Below are positions 57,814-64,000 of a stretch of 64,000 nt of DNA, piece after piece. Below the pieces are notes generated by a model. It had not been told where the DNA came from. It saw only the letters and a list, made by a program, of their open reading frames with translations, and did not search any database. Source of the stretch: Tetragonia tetragonoides (Eukaryota > Streptophyta > Magnoliopsida > Caryophyllales > Aizoaceae). Every line of letters begins with the position of its first letter. The first letter of the stretch is position 1. Where the stretch lies: NCBI GenBank assembly GCA_038025085.1, contig CM076154.1, positions 28,388,501 to 28,452,500 on the forward strand, written 5' to 3'. The translations under genes and the position numbers were made by a program.

Positions 57814-58902
57814 TACATAAACCAATTTAGAAAACTTTCCAAAACCCTAAAAACAAGTCAACAAGTCAAAACAAGTCAACACCAAAACACCACCAGCATC
57901 AACCACCACCGCACCACCGCTGACCACCTCCAACGGTGGGCGATGGCGCCGGACAACCGCTGTTGGCCGCACGACCAGCAGCCCGGCGCTGCCGGTGCAG
58001 CACGACAGGGGATGTCGTGTACATTTTACGGCCTTGCCGTGTTTGCACCACCCAGAACTTTTTTTTTTTAAAATCAATTAGCAAAATCCTAATCTAATTA
58101 AATCTACAATTAATAAATTTTCAGATTTAATTAAATTACAAAGATCTAACCTTTTGAACTCAAAATTGATTCAATTTTATTAAAACAACAAACCAAACCC
58201 TAATCATGATCCTATCATGCAAAATTAATAGAATCTAGCAAACTCTAGGCAAAACTAAATTAGGGTTTACTCATACAAAAACTAGGGTTCATAAACTCAT
58301 ACTTGAATTGAATCTAAAAGCTTTTAATAATCAAAGAAAACAATTTTAGAACACTTACTTGAAAATTCAAATGATTAAAACTGAGCAATGAATTGTGAAA
58401 AGTGATGAACTTTCTCCTTCTTTTTGCTATTGGAAATTTCGGCCGTGTGAGGGTGAGAGAGAGAACATTTTTTTTTTTTAATTTGGTAAGAGTCAGTTAA
58501 GTTTGAAAGCTGAGTGTATTTAGGAGCCCAAATACACTCCTTCCTTAACTTAACTTATTCTTTCCTAAAAACACTCCTAACTTCCCTCCACTTACCAAAT
58601 ATTTAGGAAACAAAATTTGAAGAAATAAAAACTGATTTAATGCCCATATTTTCGGCTCTTGGCCGAAAATAATGGCCTTGATTAGGCCTTGATTATTTTC
58701 GGCCAATCCGAAAATAATCAAGCCCAATTCCTTTCTTTTATTTTTGGCCCAATTAATTTAATTAGGTCCAAAATCCAAAACCAAAATATTAATTAGGCAC
58801 TTTAAACATTTATGAGCCCAATTAATTATTTTAAATACGAAATTGCATTTTTCTTTTTAACTAATTATTATTCTAAAATGAATGATAATACGGGGTATTA
58901 CA

Positions 58903-60317
58903 CCGGTGTACTAGATTCGTACTTGCGATCGATAACATCACCTTGCACAAGCCGGGTAATTAAAGAATGACAAAGAGTCTTTGTTCCAAATTGCTCATAG
59001 GAGGACTATCTAGGAGCATACATACTAGTGAAGTAACCATGTTTAACGAGTGTTTGAACTAATTCATAGAAAGCAATAGATGATTAGTTGCTAGCTTGCG
59101 AATGGATAATAATGAGTCCATGGATTTATTATTCGAGTTGCTTGAATGTTGGATATGGTGAGTGAGAGAGGTAAGTTTTCACGTTTGTTTGTTTCATTTA
59201 AATTGCATATTGAAAGTTTTAAGTTGACCATTGTGATTTGTTTTGAACATTTGTGGCATTGAAGTCATTGCGGTTTGTAATGTAATGCTCAAGAACATAG
59301 CAACCTTTCCAAGTATAGTTCTAAAATCTATGAGAATTTGTTGGGAACTCCTCTTACTAAAGCAAGTATTCGTGAGACACTTCCTTTAAATTTTACACAA
59401 AGAATCTCTTTTAGAAAAAGTTCGTCATGATCATGCCCTGCCCTTGAAATGTTTTCCGCTCAAAAAAGAGGTAGAGTGATAAAAATGATTGTTAATGCAA
59501 ACAAGGGTGTTGATACACATTAAAAAAAATGTTATAAACATGTTCTTGGCACACTTTGGAGATAGACAACGTTTCCATCACATGCTTAGTTATTATTTTA
59601 ATTAAAACCATTCTCTATTTTTGAAAACTCCAATACCCCATTTTAAAATTGTGGCTATCGATTTAAAGGTGATTTTCAGAAAATTCGAACCGTTGTTCTT
59701 CTTGTGCTGTCGATTCTCACTGTTCTTCTCTTTCTACTAAAACTCTATCTCTCTCTCTCTTATCTCTCACGCTTCCGTTATTGTTGGCTCAGGAAACTAT
59801 AAACTTAGAACGAGTGATATGAACTTGGTGGTGGAGTCAATTGATAACCATTTTTGTAAAAACTTAAAAGATGAGTTTAGAAAAAAAAACATTTAAATAG
59901 TGATTTGATTAAAAAAAAATTAAAATAGTGGTTTGATTAAAAAAACTTTTAACTTGGTAAAACTCATATTTTAAACTGTAAACTTCTAATAACGATTTTA
60001 CATTATCGATAAAATATGTTACTTTATTATAAATAAAGGTCTCTTTTGAGACCCCTTCTATAACCAAACATGACATAAGCATGATATCATACTTGATAGA
60101 GGGGGTCTGGTCTTGAGGCTGACTCATACGAATTTTTGTGTATTTCAAATTCATAACCTTAAACATCTAAAATACATTATAAACCTAAAAAAAAAACTTC
60201 TAAAATACATTTTAGACAAATAATGTTAAATTTTGAATAGAAGAGGTTACCTTCGACTTTCTTACCATGACACTGTCTTACCCAAACTGGTTCCTTAATA
60301 AAAAAATAATGGTAGAT
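58903..60317. other. AT-rich intergenic sequence
   Basis: No gene or named repeat. A short CT-rich stretch lies at 59748-59770. Open frames are short and AT-driven. Confidence 0.45.
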
Positions 60318-60609
60318 GTCTATTAAATAGACAAGGAAAATTGTCTATTTAAGTTAGGTTGAAAATTTAGTAAACAAAATTGCAATTTTAGTAAATAAAT
60401 TTGATATTTTAGTAAATAAAATCAATATTTTAGTAAACAAAAGTGATATTTTAGTAAAGAAAATTGGTGTTCAAGTGAACAAAATTGATATTTGTGATTT
60501 CTAAAATTGATCTTTTTTAAGTAAATAAAATTGTATATTAGTAAATAAAATTTCTGTTTTAGTAAAAAAAATGATTAAATAGATAAAATTTCTTGTCTAT
60601 TCAATAGAC
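60318..60609. mobile_element. AT-rich MITE-like element with inner tandem repeats
   Basis: Ends are inverted: GTCTATTAAATAGACAAGG at the left, and inward from the right GTCTATTGAATAGACAAG, followed by AAATT and TATTTAA blocks in the same order. The inside (60362-60590) is a loose tandem array of about 21-23-bp units around TTTTAGTAAATAAAATTGAT. No target-site duplication was resolved. Confidence 0.6.
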
Positions 60610-60671
60610 TCGTAACAGCTTCCTAATAAAAATTGATGCCCAAAAAAAAAATAAATTCCTAGGATTAGCTA

Positions 60672-63428
60672 GGCATGTGTAGGGATGTAAATGGATCGGA
60701 TTCGGGTCGGGTGGACCATCATCCGCTCTATCCGCGAAATCCATCCGCTCCATCCATCACCCGCGAACCATCCAATCCTAATCCGCTCCATCCGTCATCC
60801 GCGGTTTAAACGGATGGATCGGGTGATAAACGGTTTAGTGATGTTTGATTTTAGTAAAATGAATTCTGTTCACAATACTCCCGTTTTAATAAAATCGTTC
60901 CACTGTCATGCATTTCGCTCGCTTAATTAAAGCTTCATACAAACCAAATATGAAAAAGTATTATACATAAAATCCAAATCACACAAAACAACAATGATCT
61001 TAAGAGGAACTACAACTTTAGCAAGAAAAATCTGACGAAAGATTGCAATAAGGCCCTGAATGAATACTTTGCCGAGTACCAGCTCATTGATATATACAGC
61101 TTGTACTCCACAATTTGTGTCGAAAACTAGACTAGAGCTCGCAGGAACACTCAGCCTCCAGTTAGTGATGGCATTTCTCCTCGGTTGTTTTCAAGATTTG
61201 TAAGTATTTTATCTCAATCCCTCCTCTGGTGATCACAAGTTGTCAAGACCAAATGAGACCATGTATACAAGTTGACACTTAAAAAACCTGTCAGATGTGT
61301 CTTACTCTTTGTATAACAAGAACGAAATCAAGAAATGACCAACTAGGTAAAGTCTGCTAACATACTACATAGATTCATTGCTAAAAATTGAAGGGATCCC
61401 TTGTGGCAGAGCTCCAACTAGTGTCTGTCTGGTTGTTGGCTACCTTACGCCATTTCCATGTCAGAGAATTTGTCGCTATGGTATCAGACTATCAGTCCCT
61501 GAGAAAAGTTAGAATTCTGCTGATAAACAATGTCTATGAAATATTAATGAATCAAACTATGTTATTACCTTGTAATCTAAGCGATGGCTTAAGCTTGCAA
61601 TTCTGTTGCAGCAAGGGTGGCAGAGGAGAGCAGGGTATGATCCTTGCTTATCAGACTAAACTGATGCATATATGAATAGGCCAGACGTCCAAGCAGCACT
61701 ACATGCCAATGTCACCAAACTCCCGTATCCATGGACTCACTGCAAGTACGTGTGAATAACATCATATATGTTAAGATGGGGTGGTGGCATGACAGGAAAA
61801 TCATCAGAAGAATGAGTACTTGGAGTTGAGGGAGGACATGAAGATTCTGACTCAAATCCATCAACCACCATGATAACACAGAGGCAATCTAAATATAAAG
61901 CACAAAGCTATACACTATGTACAGAAGCTTCACTGTCCCTTTGTATAATATCTGAATTTAGAGTTCTAGCAATGTAACCAAAAGAATATAATCAAAATAC
62001 ATACATGAGTTATTACATAATGCTTTAAATTGCATATACTCCAACTAATTTGATAACCCAACATATATAAGATCAATAAGTAAGAATCATATTCTTCAAA
62101 AACATGGTTCCAAACACCACAAGCAAACATACAAAAAACATCTCAATAACCCAAAACATTACAAATTAAGTGAAATCATTTTCGACACAAGCAACTTAAT
62201 AAATTCAGAACTGTTAGGAGCAGTCAGGGACACCCATGATATCTTTAAATAAAACATAAATTAACTGGCATGCAAATATGTAACAGAAGATTGCACCTGT
62301 GAAAAGCTGAAAATGAAGAAAAGATTGCTCTAAAGTCTAAACTCACTTGAATATTCAATAGATAGTTAGATTCCATTGGGGATGTGATAAATAACAGGAG
62401 AGACATAGTAGATGCTGACCATTCCCCAATGGAACTGAAAATGGGTCATTATCGGCAGTTTAACACCTTTAGGTCATAATAGACTAACTCAATTGGTCTG
62501 TTCTGTGCTTCTTATTAGTTTTGAACTAGCATACACTTAATCATTCTCCAATCAAGGATCTAAAGCAAACAGCTCCTATCAAGTATCAAGTCCACCAACT
62601 AAACAAAAAAATAATAATGAAATTTTACTTATTTAGGATGTGCAAAGGGGCAAAATGCAAGCAAAAGCACAAAACCCCTTACAATTAACAGTGAAAACAT
62701 TAGCAATTAAGTGAAATCATTTTCGACAGAACTAATTAACACAAAAGTTTGCAATTAACTGAAAAAAGAATCGCGATTCCCTAAATTCTCAAAATTTCCT
62801 AATAAACACGAATTCGACCATCAGATTTCATATCCATATAACATAGCTGTTGTTAACAACAACAAAAAGATCAAGCATCTCTGTGAAGTAGTGTCGCAAT
62901 TTCTTTGGAGTAGACAAATTACCATCGAGAAAGAACATGCAAATCCGAAGAGAACACAAAGAGCAAAACTCCGATCCAATTAACAAACAACAAAATTAAT
63001 TATATCGAAAGAAAATTGAAAGAGAGAAACCTGACCTTGACTATTAGTAGTGATGAGGGAGGAGAACTGCGAAATCGACGTCCATGGCGGTTGTAGAGAC
63101 TCGTGAAAAGAGGAGAGAGAAAGTGGAGTGAAAGTGGAAGAAGAGAGAGAAAGAGTGAAACTGCGTAACAGCGTTCTTCATTTGGGATTTTAGGGTTAGG
63201 TGTATTTATATTTTTTTTTCTTTTTTTTTTTAATTAAACGGGTGATGGATGGTTTTAGCGGGTCGGGTTCGCGGGTGGAAAATGTTCACCCGAATCCTAC
63301 CCCATCCGTCACCCGCTCCATTCACCATCCTCTTAAGGATCCGTTTATTCGGATTTTTATCCATATATTCGAGTCGGATGGTGCGGATATTCGCGGATGG
63401 AGTATCCATTTACATCCCTAGGCATGTG
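60672..63428. mobile_element. hAT-type element, 2.74 kb, carrying a gene-like unit
   Basis: The body is 60680-63420. Ends TAGGGATGTAAATGGAT and ATCCATTTACATCCCTA are the same as in the 567-bp MITE at 39350-39916. Flanks are an exact 8-bp duplication GGCATGTG (60672-60679, 63421-63428). Subterminal regions repeat ATCCGCTCCATCC. Between them, about 61000-63190, lies non-hAT sequence that reads like a spliced minus-strand gene. No transposase domain is visible, so it needs help in trans. Confidence 0.9.
61000..63190 (-). pseudogene. Gene-like transcription unit captured in the hAT element
   Basis: On the minus strand, 63190-63086 is a pyrimidine-rich leader with TTCTTCCACTTTCACTCCAC. An ATG at 63085 follows and opens only MDVDFAVLLPHHY before a stop, then a donor-like CAAGGTCAGGTTTC. 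About 1.2 kb downstream, 61882-61745 is open and reads FESESSCPPSTPSTHSSDDF then PVMPPPHLN, exon-like in composition. 61250-60950 looks like a 3' UTR. A 25-bp direct repeat (AATTAAGTGAAATCATTTTC core) occurs at about 62165 and 62706. I do not recognise the gene. Short ORFs suggest a decayed capture or a non-coding unit. Confidence 0.45.
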
Positions 63429-64000
63429 TTGAACTTGAAGGTCAATGGCCGTGGTATGAGCGGTTTACCGGTGTATCGGTCTCCCTCTCACTTTCTCACA
63501 CGCTTTTCATAAGCTCCCTCACACAGTCATACCACTCCAGAGCACCCAAATTAGATCGTCTTCAACAGCCTTAATCTTGTCCCAGATTTATTTTTTTCTC
63601 TCTCTCATCTCTGTGTCTCATAGCGTGACTGAAAGCCATTAATTGAGGAGAAGGCTATCTGGGCATTGATTATAATTGTCAATAATTGAGGATCTCGTTG
63701 CAAATTTCCCACTTAAATAGTTCCAATCTTTCGCACTATTTCAGCTCTACCCCTTTCTAAGCTCTCATCTGGGTAAGCTCTTAAATCAATTCTATATCAA
63801 TTGAATTTATGTTGGGTACCTTCTTTTTCCATTACTTTGATCTGGGCAACCCTAAAAACACCGTTAGCATGTCTTTATCAGTTTGTTAGATCAACTTCAT
63901 TTTACTGATTTTAGCTAATTGGTAATTTGGTGGGAGAATTTTCCAGTATTGAGCATTTTGTGATCTATTTATATTATCCCATCAAACCTTTTACTGGGTA
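63429..64000 (+). promoter_or_regulatory. Possible promoter and 5' UTR of a gene continuing right
   Basis: From 63470 the sequence is CT-rich (TCTCTCTCATCTCTGTG) and less AT-rich than its surroundings, like a plant 5' UTR. CATCTGGGTAAGCTC near 63766-63780 is a good donor site, after which the sequence becomes T-rich and intron-like to the window edge. The gene itself is outside the window. Confidence 0.4.

Larger units (their letters stand above)
54494..58902 (-). mobile_element. Large solo-LTR-like unit with a nested element
   Basis: Both ends are TG...CA with imperfect inverted termini: TGTAACACCCCG at the left, CGGGGTATTACA at the right. On the minus strand it starts TGTAATACCCCGTATT. A promoter-like region with CACACGGCCGAAATTTCC near 58430-58460 and TCTCTCTCACCC follows. 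Without the Mutator-like insert it is about 2.9 kb. No ORF, primer site or second LTR is visible, hence solo LTR or non-autonomous unit. A clear target-site duplication was not found. 55200-55500 has CCCGTGCACAGTGGCAAAAG and CGTCCCGGAG, also non-coding. Confidence 0.55.

Overview
This window is nuclear DNA from a flowering plant, probably a eudicot. The evidence is spliced plant-type genes, many transposons with target-site duplications (TSDs), tRNA-derived SINEs, long AT, AAT, CT and GT microsatellites, and the plant families DUF604 and plant mobile domain (PMD). No bacterial, organellar, rRNA or free-standing tRNA genes were seen. Most of the sequence is transposon-derived.

1-4.9 kb: three 5'-truncated LINE copies. 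Each 3' end abuts the same short motif, and two about 300 bp GC-rich repeat units lie among them. 4.9-27.4 kb: a nested pile-up of Ty3/gypsy-type LTR retrotransposons that look like the Tat/Ogre lineage. It includes one complete non-autonomous element (13957-22875; TSD CCGCC; two LTRs; gag remnant, no pol) inserted into a relative. The relative carries a spliced PMD gene on the opposite strand. A module of PMD, short tandem repeats, LTR, 3' tail and LTR occurs twice. Copy 1 keeps the PMD 3' exons and copy 2 keeps the 5' exons; copy 2 is also broken by a 1.44-kb insertion.

27.4-33.8 kb: a 5.26-kb non-autonomous CACTA element (TSD TTT) that splits a degraded minus-strand ORF next to another Tat/Ogre-like LTR end. 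33.8-40.1 kb: AT-rich intergenic DNA with two hAT-type elements (8-bp TSDs) and a SINE. 40.1-51.9 kb: the only two apparently intact host genes. They are same-strand paralogs of the DUF604 (fringe-related, GT31-like) family, with three exons each and 474 residues each. About 7 kb with a LINE (14-bp TSD) and several SINEs separates them. 51.9-63.4 kb: a large solo-LTR-like unit on the minus strand that hosts a Mutator-like element with about 200-bp inverted ends and gene-like cargo, several MITEs, and a 2.74-kb hAT-type element carrying a gene-like transcription unit. 63.43-64 kb resembles the promoter and 5' UTR of a gene continuing to the right.

The most unusual content is the antisense PMD gene inside the retrotransposon family. 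Its upstream region shares the 12-bp palindrome GCCGCTAGCGGC with four of the five LTRs that keep a U3 region in this window.
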